Below, piece after piece: positions 45,327 through 57,910 of a stretch of 64,000 nucleotides of DNA. The stretch lies in NCBI GenBank assembly GCA_039707655.1, contig CM077676.1, positions 190,212,936 through 190,276,935 of the forward strand. Reading direction: 5' to 3'. This DNA is from Elymus sibiricus (Eukaryota; Streptophyta; Magnoliopsida; Poales; Poaceae). Made by a program: the position numbers and the translations under genes. Within the stretch, counting starts at the first letter, position 1; each line of letters starts with the position of its first letter. The notes under the pieces were generated by a model, which saw only the letters and a program-made list of their open reading frames with translations, did no database searches and was not told where the DNA came from.

Positions 45327-45777
45327 TTATAGTTCATCACAAAGCCCTTGTAGCTTGGTGGCAGTGACTGGAAAAACTCTGTCAACCGCTGTCTTATCTG
45401 GAAGATTAACTACCACTTGATTCAAGCGATTGTAGCACCCAGACACTCTGAGCACATGCTCACTCACTGAGCTGTTCTCCTCCATCTTGCAGGCAAAGAA
45501 CTTGTCACAGGACTTATACCTCTCAACACAGGCATGAGCCTGTAATACCAATTTTAGCTCTTGGAACATCTCATATGCTCCGTGGCATTCAAAACGTCTT
45601 TGGGGCCCTGATTTCTAAGCCGTAAAGCATGGCGCACTGAACTATCGAGTAGTCATCAGAACATGCCTGCCAGACGTTCACAACATCCACAGACGACGCT
45701 AGAGGGGTTGGCACACCGAGCGGTGCATCAAGGACATAAGCCTTCTGTGCAGCAGTGAGGACAATCCTCAGACTACG
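45327..45777 (-). pseudogene. Second gag fragment of A', cut by element D
   Basis: 45569-45327 again reads 'MFQELKLVLQ...KMEENSSVSEH', and 45789-45589 covers the upstream gag. The reading frame is broken at 45777 by the D insertion. Confidence 0.75.
45773..45777. repeat. Left TSD of element D
   Basis: CTACG, identical to 56955-56959. The uninterrupted site is visible in A at about 28073 ('agactacggacctagtcc'). Confidence 0.9.
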
Positions 45778-48700
45778 TGTCACGCCCAATATGCGATCCT
45801 ATTCCCGAGGAACTCGGAGGCCCCACCAAGAGTAGAAAACGCATATTGGAGACGCTTGCAAGGTGGATATCATTACATCGTACCATATACAAAATAGATG
45901 GGGATACAAACAAATACATACAATCATCACATGAATACATCAATACATAACAAACATCATACAGAAGGGCAGCATCCGACTACGGATGAAATCAAACGAA
46001 AAGAAGAACGACATCCACCCTGCTAGCCCAGGCTTCCGACCAGGAACCTATCCCAGATCGACGAAGAAGAAGAAACAGAAGAAGAACTCCAAAAGCATAC
46101 AAGCATTGCTCTCACGTCAAGACATCGCATAACCTGTACCTGCAACTGTTGTTGTAGTAATCTGTGAGCCACGAGGACTCGGCAATCCCATAACCATGGG
46201 TAGCAAGACTATCAAAGCTTAAATGGGAATGGAAGGGTAAGGTGGTGAGGTTGCAGCAAGCACTAAGCATTATATGGTGGCTAACTTACGAGTACAAGAA
46301 TAAGGAGAGCATCTACGCAAAACGGTCGCAAACTACAAATGATCACTAAGTGATCCTGAACACCTACTTACGAGTCAAACATAACCCCACCGTGTTCTCT
46401 TCTCGAACTTCCTCGAAAAGAGACGGTCACGGTTACGCACACGGTTGGTGTATTTTAATTAGGATTTAGTCCAAGTGCCACATAACCGCGAGCACGGCTT
46501 CGCGTAAGATTTAACCCTGCAGGGGTGTTCCAACCTGGCCCATCATAAGCCTACACAAGCTGCGGTGGAAATACCTCAACCTCGAGATAGCCCAAAGTAT
46601 CCTCAGAATCCCGGTGCACAAGACATTTCGACAATGGTAACACAATTCCAGCAAGACCTCCCAGCGTGCCGACACCCTGATAGTAGCCGCGTGTATCTCG
46701 TCTCAGGCCACGACCGGATGGGACATCCTACAGGTACCAAAACCTCGAGTTTCCCCGTGGTGGCCCCACAGTCTACCCGATTCGGACCAACACCATCGGC
46801 ACCGGCCCACCTGTATTATGTTGAATTAAGAATCCTCGAGGTGATCAGCTCCTATGCATTAATTAAATAATTTCAGTATTATTATGTTGGGCAAATGTTA
46901 AAACCAATGTTGGGCCTTGCTGGAAGCGGTTATTCAAAGCGAATTGTCAAGAAGGTCCCATTCCCCTGAGCATGTTAGGAACGCTAAACATGGATCATAA
47001 CACCAGCATTACGGAAACTAGGGCGGCTTGAGTGGAACAAAACACTAGGCAAAAGGCCGAGCCTTCCACCCATTACCACGTATATAGATGCATTAATTAA
47101 ATAAGAGATATTGTGATATCCCATGATATCCATGTCCCAACATGGAACAACCTGAAACTGCACCTGCAACTAGCAACGCTATAAGAGGGGCTGAGCAAAG
47201 CGGTAACATAGCCAAACAACGGTTTGCTAGGATGGTGGAAGGTTAGAGGCTGTATCATGGCAATTTGGGAGGCTGACAAACAAGTGGTAGGTAGCGAGAC
47301 ATAGCGATAGCATCGAGACAACTAGCAAGCAAAGATAGTAATGATATCCAAGGTAATGGTCATCTTGCCTGAAATCCCGCTCGGAAGAAGATCGAGTCCA
47401 TGAAGAAGACGAACACGCGTAGTCGAACGAATCCTCACAATCGCAACGAAACCGGAACTATCGAGAAGAAGCACAACCGGAAAGAAGCAAACAACATGGT
47501 AAACACACAAACATAATCATGGCATAATGCACAACCAAGTATGATGCATGTCAAGTTTAAAGATGCATGGCATGGCAAGAGTGCAACAAACAATACTACA
47601 CATTAAGTGAACCTCAAGACGAAACTCCACAACAATTATTTAATTCACTCCCGATTATGTACTCAACAAGATTAAATGTTGTTAAACATGGCAAGAGGTG
47701 AAGCATAATTAAACTACCTATCTAGGCAATTTAAATGAGGTCGGAAACAACACATAGCAATTCCAGAAAATCCCCATATGTGAATTTCGAATTTGGTACT
47801 GTTCTGCCTAAAACATAATTTTAAAGTTGTTAAACAGGAAAAGAAAGTGCACCATGTTAATCTACACATTTTTCTACACCATTTACATATAAAGTTCATT
47901 TAATTCAGAGCTACGGTTATTTAGATATGAAATAAACCATTTTAACATGTCATTTAGCAAAATTAATGCAAACAACAATTTGAAACATTTTAAATGTTAT
48001 ATCATGATGCGGATGACATATTCAAATTGAATGCAATTTTATGAAAATGGTGGCATATTATGATATGAAGCATTTGACGCCATGGCGGAAAGAAAGGGAT
48101 GCCACGGCGGCGAAAAACGGAAATGATGCCACGGCAACATTCCGATAATCCGGCAACTCGTGGAGGAACGGTGCAAAAGAAACATAGGACGTGCGGAATG
48201 TGCAAAAGCAACGGGGAGTGATCCCGGTTACCGGGTGTCCCACGGGTCGATGGCATGGCAACAAGGAACGTGCAAGAAACAATTCGGTCATGGTGCAAAC
48301 ACAAGCATCTCATACAACACATGCATTCGTCCACGGGCGGTAGTCTCGGCGGGTATACCTCCGAAGTGAGCATTTTCGGACCGGATCGAGTCGATACGGT
48401 AGTGGTATACGTTGCCTTGTCGAACCCACGACGACGGTAGTGCGAAGTAGGGGTTCTCACGACGGTAGTCGAACTTGGCGCTCGATGGACTTGGCGATCC
48501 GAAAGGGTACTTGGTGGGTCTTGCCGGTAAGGTACTTGGCGAATCCGCGGTCTTCGGGGTAATCGTCCTCTCGTTCACGTTGTAGTCGTACATGGTTCAT
48601 AGATGTCCGGTGAAGTCGAGGCACTTGCGATATCCGGGACGGCCTCGGCGTATCCGTGCGTAGAGGTACTTGTTGCTCCGTGTAGGCGAACTTGAGGTGG

Positions 48701-49488
48701 TCTTGGCGCAGGGGCGCTGGATCCAGCCCACGAGCGAGGCAGGGAGGTGAGCGGGCGAGCAGCAAAGGCGGCTAACGGCGCTGGGGATGACACCAAGCGG
48801 CGGCAGCAGACGAACAGGGCGAGGCGGAGGTCCGGCGGCGGCTCGAGGAGGACCCGCACGAGGGGACGAGGAAGACCAGGCGCGACACGTGCTCCGGCTC
48901 GATGCAAAAGCGGGGGAGGAGGCGGCCGGAGCAGAGCTTGGGCGGCGGCGCGGTCGGTGGCCAGGGGAGGCCGGCGGACGACGGGGATGAGACGGCCGGA
49001 GAAAGCTCGCTTGGGCGCGCGCGGGCTGCGTCCGCAGCGGCACAAGACGGCGGGGGCGCGAGGAGGCTAGAAGAGCTGCGGCTGGCTGTGGCCTCGGGCC
49101 CGAGGTGTGGAGGCGCGGGCGTGCTCGCGGCTGCGGGAGGCGAAGAGGTTGGGCAGGGAGCGGGGCGGAGCAGGGAATCGGGCGCTGGGAGCTCCTCTCC
49201 CTGGCTCGATGCGTGGGTGTGTGGCGGCGCGTGAGGGAGAGAGTGGAGGGAGAGATCGAGAGAAGAGAGGGGATCGGGTATAGAGTTAAGAGGAGGCATG
49301 GCTGGGCCTTGTGGGCTGGCGTGGCTGTGGCTAGCCTACTGGCCTTCTCCCTCTCTAATTTGAGTTGCAAAAATTTAGTGACATGATGGCATGATGAATT
49401 GATGCAATGCAACAAACAAATAAATATTTAACACGGCGATAACGAAAATAGCGGGAGGCATCTGGAGTATCGGTCTCGGGGCGTCACA
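45778..49488 (-). repeat. LTR-D1 (3' LTR of D, 3711 bp)
   Basis: Plus-strand ends are TGTCACGCCCAATATGC...GGGGCGTCACA. Compared with LTR-D2 it lacks about 35 bp near 46470 and about 470 bp near 49360, and has about 170 extra bp at 48335-48510. The 48600-49300 part is GC-rich. Confidence 0.88.
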
Positions 49489-52400
49489 ACTCTCCCCCAC
49501 TAACTGAAGATCTCGACCCGAGATCTTAGGAGGAAACGGAAGGGGAAGAGGAAGAGGTAAAAGAAAGTTGCTTCTTGGACAAACGAGTGAATTCAACAAC
49601 CCTCGGAGGTGTTGAACAACTTGAGATAAAGAATACCACAGAGATGAACGAAGTAGAAAGCACTTGAGAGAAAAGAACGGAAGGAAGAACACGATAACAG
49701 GTTGCAAAGACATAAGGGACAAGAAAGAATTGGAAACGACCCAATTTTAAACCAGATAGACAACTAATGTGAAGGAAAAAAATTGGGCAGCACTCCGGTA
49801 GAAAAGAGAAGCAAAGCTTGATAAGATGAAAAGAACTTTACATAGGATAATGCTCCGGTAAAATGGATAAGCAAGGAAAGAACATGATCTTGGCGAAAAA
49901 AAGATAATGGTTCGAAGAGAGCAACATCACAACGCCTCCGGAACAATAGAGTAGAAGCTAAATCGTTGGAAACAAAAGAACGGAGAAGCAAATGACAACT
50001 TCTACCACAATTGAATTTGAAAAGCATCCTCGCAAAGAAGGACTGAATGGAGTTGTTGGAAAATCAACAACGGAAAGAATAATCTTGTCGTGGGCTTATG
50101 GAAAACTTCTCCAAAACTTGAGGTATAATTCTGCCACTACGGAAAGAATTGATTGCTTGAGAGCAACATAGAGATGAAAAACTTCTTTCACCGAAATGAT
50201 TTAAGAGGGAACTTGGATCATTGATAATCACCACAATAGCAACAATCCATCGGAAAGGCTTTAGGTGAAATCTATACCAAGGTAGCTACGAGAAAGAAAT
50301 GATGGTTTAAAATATATCATTCTTGACAATTTCTCTTCGAGACTCCTCATGAATCAAGAATGGTATAACACCATCACCAAAGATAAGGGAGAATGACTTG
50401 CACTTCGGAATGCCAGAAGGAGAATACTTGAGCTCCAACAAGAATCTTGAAGAACACTTCGAGAATGAAGAACCTCTTGGAAGAACTCCAGAAATGAAAG
50501 GATGCTAGAAAAGAATAAGATTGAAGCCTTGCAATGATTTTAGATGGAGCTTCATGACGAGATAATGAGAAAAAATTTGAACTCCGGAAAAGAAAAGATG
50601 AACAACCTGGAACCGAGAATTCATCCATCACGAGCAAACTCCGGAAGAAGGAATTAAATCACCTCCATGAGACAAGAATAAGAATTATGATATGTCTATC
50701 CTTCATCAAAATAAATTGATGAAAAGCAATGGATTTGCATACGACTTATTCTTCTTGAAAAGATTAAAGAGAGATATAGCGCCAACTTGACGAAGTCTTC
50801 GAGGAAACACCGGTAGGATTGGAAAGAACGAATGAATAATTGGTAACAAATGAAGAGGAATGTAGAACGAACCGCCGTAAGAAATGAAAAATGAACGAAG
50901 AAAAGAGAACGAATCGCCGTGAAGAATTTGAAAACGAACGAAGATACTTGAGGGAATTTGGTACAAGAGAACGAAGAGATCACGAGCTTATTAGAGAATA
51001 CTTGAACGATGCACTGGACGAATTTGAGAACGAGAGATGAACGAAGAGACATCAATTTTTGGAATAATCAGAGAACGAAAGCTGAAAACTAAGAACGAAT
51101 AAATCTTCTGAAATGATGGCCTTCGGAGAATCGAAAAATGGAAAGAACTCATGAAATGCTCCGGATGGGTATGAGAAGAATTTTCTCATGATTAGAAATA
51201 GCATCAAGCTTGAATCATGAATCTTGAAGAGAACGGACCAAGATTTAAGAGAAACTCGTCTTCGGTCTTCAAGGTTGAGAATGACGACGAGAACCACCAT
51301 GGAGAATTTGTGAGATACTCCGAAACAATGAAAAATAGAAAGGTTGAGCCAAAGATGAAAAGAATTTGAAAGCGATCTTGGAGAGGCAATTGGCCGATGA
51401 GAATTCATTCTTACGTCAGACTTTGAAAGAATTTGAGAATAACTCCAGAAAAATTAGAAGAGCCTGGTAAGATCCTGGGAGAAACCTGTGGGTTAGGGCC
51501 CACTCAAAAGAAACACCGTTGGAATGATTGCTTGAAATAGGAATTGCACCGATTGAATTAAATGACTTATGTGAAATAACAACCTCGAAATATGTCGAAC
51601 GGATCTTGAATGGAAAGATGAATCTTCTGAGATAATTTCTTCGCACCGGAAAAGAATAGAGAGAGGTGAATGAACAAGATAGGCTTGGGTAAGAATTTCC
51701 AACATGGGAAAATATTTAAATCAAAGAAAGGGATGTGATCAACAACGAGAGCTTGAATTTAGACCACCGGAGAAGAAAACGAGAACGAAGAATGATGAAC
51801 TTGTAGCTCCTGAGTATCTTCACGAGAAATCACCGGATAAGAACATTGCAGAAAAAAAATGAATGAAGAGACTTCTCATGAATGAAATGGATACTTGATT
51901 TGAGAATTTTGACTCCGCGAAGAAAAAAGGGTGGGAGGGTGGGAAAAAGAAAGACAACTTCGGATGGATGAAATGAACTCCGTTGAGAAAACTAAGAATT
52001 GATCTTGCAAATGTTGAAAGGATTGGATTAACTTGAAGAAAAGCACATCGGGTGAAAAGAATTGTCATGACAATCTCAACGATCAAAAGGATTGGCCTCC
52101 ACATCAAAATATGGGAACACCGCTTAGGAAAGATTTAGAATCCACACTTGACTTCGAAGCAACTCGAATACCACAACAAAAAACAACACAAGGATTTGGC
52201 TTGTAGAATAAGCCGGAACAAACATATGATAGACCCCATATCGTATCATGTGTCTGTTGGAAAAGATATTCTAGGTAATACTTGAATTCCCACCTAAGAA
52301 CTCCCGAAACTTCTTGGTTATAAGATCAGGTTGCGGATATGGGAACCTACTCAGCACACAACAACAATAATATCCTAATCAGCTGCAACCAATCCGCAAC

Positions 52401-52923
52401 CTTCACACACGACCAAGAAACTTCGCAAATCCGTCTACCCCAGACCTTCGAAAGCACAGCGATACTAGTCATAGTGGATCATCCGCGCTATCTCCACCAG
52501 TACTGGGGAAAAGTCACGGCACTATTTGCCACCACAAAAAGTATAGAAGCGTTTCGATGTCGGCATCCTCTGGTATTTAGGAACTGAAACGATAGCGAAT
52601 GTGACAAGAACCCCTTGGAGCTCAACTCCCCGGGTCCAATCCATACGGTCAGGAGGCACCAAGAACAGAGTCACGTCACACCGATATCGCAACCATTCCA
52701 ACAATACCCGCGTGATCCTAAAAAAAATTTGAGTGAGAAGAGATAGTAGAATCAAAACACCTACGTCACAATTCCTCACCAGAGCGACGAAGGGGATAAG
52801 GAGTAAAAAGAATTCCTACTCTCCGATATATAACTAGACTCAAAATAGTTTTTCTTCTAGACTCGCCAACGGTTCGATCAATCAAGGGGGCTCCTATGGT
52901 CGGTCGAGGCTCTGATACCAACT
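49489..52923 (-). other. Non-coding interior of D
   Basis: 3435 bp, strongly purine-rich on the plus strand ('gaagaat', 'gagaacgaa', 'ctccgg' recur irregularly). No domain is recognisable in any frame and open stretches are at most about 120 codons. The boundary elements are a polypurine tract at 49489-49501 and a primer-binding site at 52905-52920. Confidence 0.8.
52905..52920 (-). other. Primer-binding site of D
   Basis: The minus strand reads TGGTATCAGAGCCTCG, the classical plant initiator-Met tRNA complement. Confidence 0.85.
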
Positions 52924-55900
52924 TGTCACGCCCAATATGCGATCCTATTCTCGAGGAACTCGAAGGCCCCACCAAGAGTAGAAAACGCATATTGGAGACG
53001 CTTGCAAGGTGGATATCATTACATCGTACCACATACATAATAGATGGGGATACAAACAAATACATACAATCATCACATGAATACATCAATACATAACAAA
53101 CATCATACAGAAGGGCGGCATCCGACTACGGATGAAATCAAACGAAAAGAAGAACGACATCCACCCTGCTAGCCCAGGCTGCCGACCAGGAACCTATCCC
53201 GAGATCGACGAAGAAGAAGAAGCAGAAGAAGAACTCCAAAAGCAAACAAGCATCGCTCTCACGTCAAGACATCGCATCACCTGTACCTGCAACTGTTGTT
53301 GTAGTAATCTGTGAGCCACGAGGACTCAGCAATCCCATAACCATGGGTAGCAAGACTATCAAAGCTTAAATGGGTATGGAAGGGTAAGGTGGTGAGGTTG
53401 CAGCAAGCACTAAGCATTATATGGTGGCTAACTTACGAGTACAAGAATAAGGAGAGCATCTACGCAAAACGGTCGCAAACTACAAATGATCATTAAGTGA
53501 TCCTGAACACCTACTTACGAGTCAAACATAACCCCACCGTGTTCTCTTCTCGAACTTCCTCGAAAAGAGACGGTCACGGTTACGCACACGGTTGGTGTAT
53601 TTTAATTAGGATTTAGTGTCAAGTTCTCTACAACCGGAGGTTATAAATATCCAAGTGCCACATAACCGCGGGCACGGCTTCGCATAAGATTTAACCCTGC
53701 AGGGGTGTTCCAACCTGGCCCATCATAAGCCTACACAAGCTGCGGTGGAAATACCTCAACCTCGAGATAGCCCAAAGTATCCTCGGAATCCCGGTGCACA
53801 AGACATTTCGACAATGGTAACACAATTCTAGCAAGACCTCCCGGCGTGCCGACACCCTGATAGTAGCCGCGCGTATCTCGTCCCAGGCCACGACCGGATG
53901 GGACATCCTACAGGTACCAAAACCTCGAGTTTCCCCGTGGTGGCCCCGCAGTCTACCCGATTCGGACCAACACCATCGGCACTGGCCCACCTGTATTATG
54001 TTGAATTAAGAATCCTCGAGGTGATCAGCCCCTATGCATTAATTAAATAATTTCAGTATTATTATGTTGGGCAAATGTTAAAACCAATGTTGGGCTTTGC
54101 TGGAAGCGGTTATTCAGCGAACTGTCAAGAGGGTCCCATTCCCCTGAGCATGTTAGGAACGCTAAACATGGATCATAACACCAGCATTACGGAAACTAGG
54201 GCGGCTTGAGTAGAACAAAACACTAGGCAAAAGGCCGAGCCTTCCACCCATTACCAAGTATATAGATGCATTAATTAAATAAGAGATATTGTGATATCCC
54301 ATGATATCCATGTCCCAACATGGAACAACCTGAAACTGCACCTGCAACTAGCAACGCTATAAGAGGGGCTGAGCAAAGTGGTAACATAGCCAAACAACGG
54401 TTTGCTGGGATGGTGGAAGGTTAGAGGCTGTATCATGGCAATTTGGGAGGCTGACAAACAAGTGGTAGGTAGCGAGACATAGCGATAGCATCGAGACAAC
54501 TAGCAAGCAAAGATAGTAATGATATCCAAGGTAATGGTCATCTTGCCTGAAATCCCGCTCGGAAGAAGATCAAGTCCATGAAGAAGACGAACACGCGTAG
54601 TCGAACGAATCCTCACAATCGCAACGAAACCGGAACTATCGAGAAGAAGCACAACCGGAAAGAAGCAAACAACATGGTAAACACACAAACATAATCATGG
54701 CATAATGCACAACCAAGTATGATGCATGTCAAGTTTAAAGATGCATGGCATGGTAAGAGTGCAACAAACAATACTACACATTAAGTGAACCTCAAGACGA
54801 AACTCCACAACAATTATTTAATTCACTCCCGATTATGTACTCAACAAGATTAAATGTTGTTAAACATGGCAAGAGGTGAAGCATAATTAAACTACCTATC
54901 TAGGCAATTTAAATGAGGCCGGAAACAACACATAGCAATTCCGGAAAATCCCCATATGTGAATTTCGAATTTGGTACTGTTCTGCCTAAAACATAATTTT
55001 AAAGTTGTTAAACAGGAAAAGAAAGTGCACCATGTTAATCTACACATTTCTACACCCTTTACATATAAAGTTCATTTAATTCGGAGCTACGGTTATTTAG
55101 ATATGAAATAAACCATTTTAACATGTCATTTAGCAAAATTAATGCAAACAACAATTTGAAACATTTTAAATGTTATATCATGATGCGGATGACATATTCA
55201 AATTGAATGCAATTTTATGAAAATGGTGGCATATTATGATATGAAGCATTTGACGCCATGGCGGAAAGAAAGGGGTGCCACGGCGGCGAAAAACGGAAAT
55301 GATGCCACGGCAACATTCCGATAATCCGGCAACTCGTGGAGGAACGGTGCAAAAGAAACATAGGACGTGCGGAATGTGCAAAAGCAACGGGGAGTGATCC
55401 CGGTTACCGGGTGTCCCACGGGTCGATGGCATGGCAACAAGGAACGTGCAAGAAACAATTCGGTCATGGTGCAAACACAAGCATCTCATACAACACATGC
55501 ATTCGTCCACGGGCTACTTGGTGGGTCTTGCCGGTAAGGTACTTGGCGAATCCGCGGTCTTCGGGGTAATCGTGCTCTCGTTCACGTTGTAGTCGTACAT
55601 GGTTCGTAGATGTCCGGTGTCGTCGAGGTACTTGCGATATCCGGGACGGCCTCGGCGTATCTGTGCGTAGAGGTACTTGTTGCTCCGTGTAGGCGAACTT
55701 GAGGTGGTCTTGGCGCTGGGGCGCTGGATCCAACCCACGAGCGAGGCAGGGAGGTGAGCGGGCGAGCAGCAGAGGCGGCTGACGGCGCTGGAGATGACAG
55801 CTAGCGGCGGCAGCAGACGAACAGGGCGAGGCGGAGGTCCGGCGATGGCTCGGGGAGGACCTGCACGAGGGGACAAGGAAGACCAGGCGTGACACGTGCT

Positions 55901-56954
55901 CCGGCTCGATGCAAAAGCGGAGAAGGAGGCGGCCGGAGTAGAGCTTGGGCGGCGGCGCGGTCGGCGGCCAGGGGAGGCCGGCGGACGACGGGGATGAGAC
56001 GACCGGAGGAGGCTCGCTCGGGCGCGCGCGGGCTGCGGCCGCAGCGGCACAAGACGGCGGGGGCGCGAGGAGGCTAGAAGAGCTGCGGCTGGCTGTGGCC
56101 TCGGGCCCGAGGTGTGGAGGCGCGGGCGTGCTCGCGGCTGCGGGAGGCGAAGAGGTCGGGCAGGGAGCGGGGCGGAGCAGGGAATCGGGAGCGGGGAGCT
56201 CCTCTCCCTGGCTCGATGCGTGGGTGTGTGCCGGCGCGTGAGGGAGAGAGTGGAGGGAGAGATCGAGAGAAGAGAGGGGATCGGGTCTAGGGTTAAGAGG
56301 AGGCCGGGCTGGGCCTTGTGGGCTGGCGTGGCTGCGGCTGGCCTACTGGCCTTCTCCCTCTCCTTCTTATCCTTTCATTTACAGGAAATAGAAAGAAACC
56401 AAAGGAGAGAAAAGAAAAGGATAGGGAAGGAATTTGGGCATGGAGCTTATTTTCATGGGCTCACAAAAAAAATGTGCTTGCTCCGAGAAAAAAGAAATGG
56501 GCATGATTGTAAGGTTTAGATTCAAACTCATTTGAATTCAATTCAAATGGGTTTAAATAGGAAGTGGATGTTAGGAAGGTCCAAAATGTTCAGATTTTTG
56601 GTGGGGCTTGGATAAATGGAGAAACAATTATAGACAAGGTTTGGAGGTCAAACTAGAAGTAGAAAAGACACGGGATTTATTGCAAGTGTGTTGTGGGCAA
56701 TTCCAAATTAATGGTATATTTTATTATAGCTCCCTAATAATATTAGGAGGATATGTTATATAGAGAAATCACCATGTGAATTCCCTCAATTTAAATAGAT
56801 CAAAAGATCTATGCCATTTATTAATTTGAGTTGCAAAAATTTAGTGACATGATGGCATGATGAATTGATGCAATGCAACAAACAAACAAATAATTAACAC
56901 GGCGATAACGAAAATAGCGGGAGGCATTTGGAGCATCGGTCTCGGGGCATCACA
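52924..56954 (-). repeat. LTR-D2 (5' LTR of D, 4031 bp)
   Basis: TGTCACGCCC...GGGGCATCACA. It carries a ~470-bp AT-rich stretch (56350-56820) that LTR-D1 has lost, and lacks 170 bp that D1 keeps at 48335-48510. Confidence 0.88.
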
Positions 56955-56959
56955 CTACG
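56955..56959. repeat. Right TSD of element D
   Basis: CTACG, a perfect copy of 45773-45777. Confidence 0.9.
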
Positions 56960-57910
56960 GACCTAGTCCGCATAATTGCTTACAATATCTTTCAACTTAG
57001 TCTTTCTCTAGGAACGTATTAAAAACAGGGAGCTACAGCGCGAGCTGTTGATCTACAACACAAATTTTGCAAAGACAATTAATACTAAGTTCATGATAAT
57101 TTAGTTCAGTTAATCAAATTACTAATGAACTCCCACTTAAAACAACATCCCTCAAGTTGTCTAAGTGACACATGATCCAAATCAACTAACCCATGTCCGA
57201 TCATCATGTGAGATGGAGTAGTCATCAATGGTGAACATCTTCATGTTGATCATATCTACTATATGACTCATGTTCGACCTTTCGGTCTCCCGTGTTCCGA
57301 GGCCATGTCTGTACATGCTAGGCTCGTCAAGTTTAACCCAAGTATTCTGCATGTGTAAAACTGGCTTACACCCGTTGTATGAGAACGTAGAGTCTATCAC
57401 ACTCGATCATCACGAGGTGCTTCGAAACGACGAACTTTCGCAACGGTGCATACTTAGGGAGAACACAATTTCTTGAAATTAAGTGAAGGGATCATCTTAT
57501 AATGCTACCGTCGTCCTAAGAAAAATAAGATGCATAAAAATAATAAACATCACATGCAATCAATATGTGACATGATATGGCCATTATCATCTCGTGCCTT
57601 TGATCTCCATCTCCAAAGCACCGGCATGATCTCCATCGTCACCGGCATGACACCATGATCTCCATCATCATGATCTCCATCATCGTGTCATCACGTGGTC
57701 GTCTTACCAACTATTGCTTGTACAACTATCGCTAACGCATAGCGATAAAGAAAAGCAATTATATGGCGTTTAACAGTTGACTCGCGGGTCACACAATAAA
57801 TTAAAGACAACCCTATGGCTCCTTCCGGTTGCCGTACTCATCGACATGCAAGTCATGAACCTATTACAAAACATGATCATCTCATACATCAACATATATC
57901 ACATCACGTT
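56960..57910 (-). other. Leader of A' (second copy), cut by C
   Basis: Non-coding and continuous with 45777 once D is removed. It matches 28071-29020 in A up to 'catcacgtt', then element C starts at 57911. In A the next bases are 'ttggccatacc', which should follow C beyond the window. Confidence 0.8.

Larger units (their letters stand above)
43920..45777. repeat. Tandem duplication of gag-leader in A' (unit ~1.35 kb), second copy split by D
   Basis: Gag sequence from 'ggccttaagcaccacgaat' (43921) recurs at 45276 after the leader. The second copy runs 45268-45777, is interrupted by D, and continues at 56960-57800. The junction contains TTAAGCACCACG twice, 16 bp apart. Confidence 0.8.
45778..56954 (-). 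mobile_element. Element D: LARD-like giant non-coding LTR element (11.2 kb)
   Basis: Two LTRs of about 3.7 and 4.0 kb flank a 3.4-kb interior with no recognisable GAG or POL. A primer-binding site matching initiator-Met tRNA (minus TGGTATCAGAGCCTCG, 52905-52920) touches the right LTR, and a purine tract (minus AGTGGGGGAGAG) touches the left LTR, so D reads on the minus strand. Perfect 5-bp TSDs CTACG flank it. Size and layout match the barley LARDs (for example Sukkula: long LTRs, about 3.5-kb non-coding interior). The exact family is not asserted. It must be mobilised by proteins of another element. Confidence 0.88.
23601..57910 (-). mobile_element. BARE/Angela/WIS-like copia tandem array: LTR-A1, interior A, shared LTR-A2, interior A'
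   Basis: On the minus strand LTRs begin TGTTGGAAATATGCCC and end CGTTCCCCATCA. LTR-A2 (39083-40510) has a primer-binding site on its left (39067-39082) and a polypurine tract plus RNase H on its right, so it serves as 5' LTR of A and 3' LTR of A'. A and A' share many lesions. Interior A is interrupted by element B (29437-39061), interior A' by element D (45778-56954). The A' leader is then cut at 57911 by element C. The third LTR is expected beyond the window. The left junction is in a CACTA ORF, with CAATG (23596-23600) as the expected target duplication. Confidence 0.85.

Noticed and set aside
48335..48510. 170-bp stretch unique to LTR-D1 considered as a separate insertion
   Set aside because: No TSD or terminal structure found. 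It is more simply explained as a deletion in LTR-D2 between 'ccacggg' and 'ctacttggtggg'.
48597..49415. 272-codon minus-strand ORF in LTR-D1, with a relative in LTR-D2 (55514-56050)
   Set aside because: Similarity between the two comes from LTR duplication, not selection. The sequence is low-complexity Pro/Arg/Ser and the frame is disrupted by indels between the LTRs.
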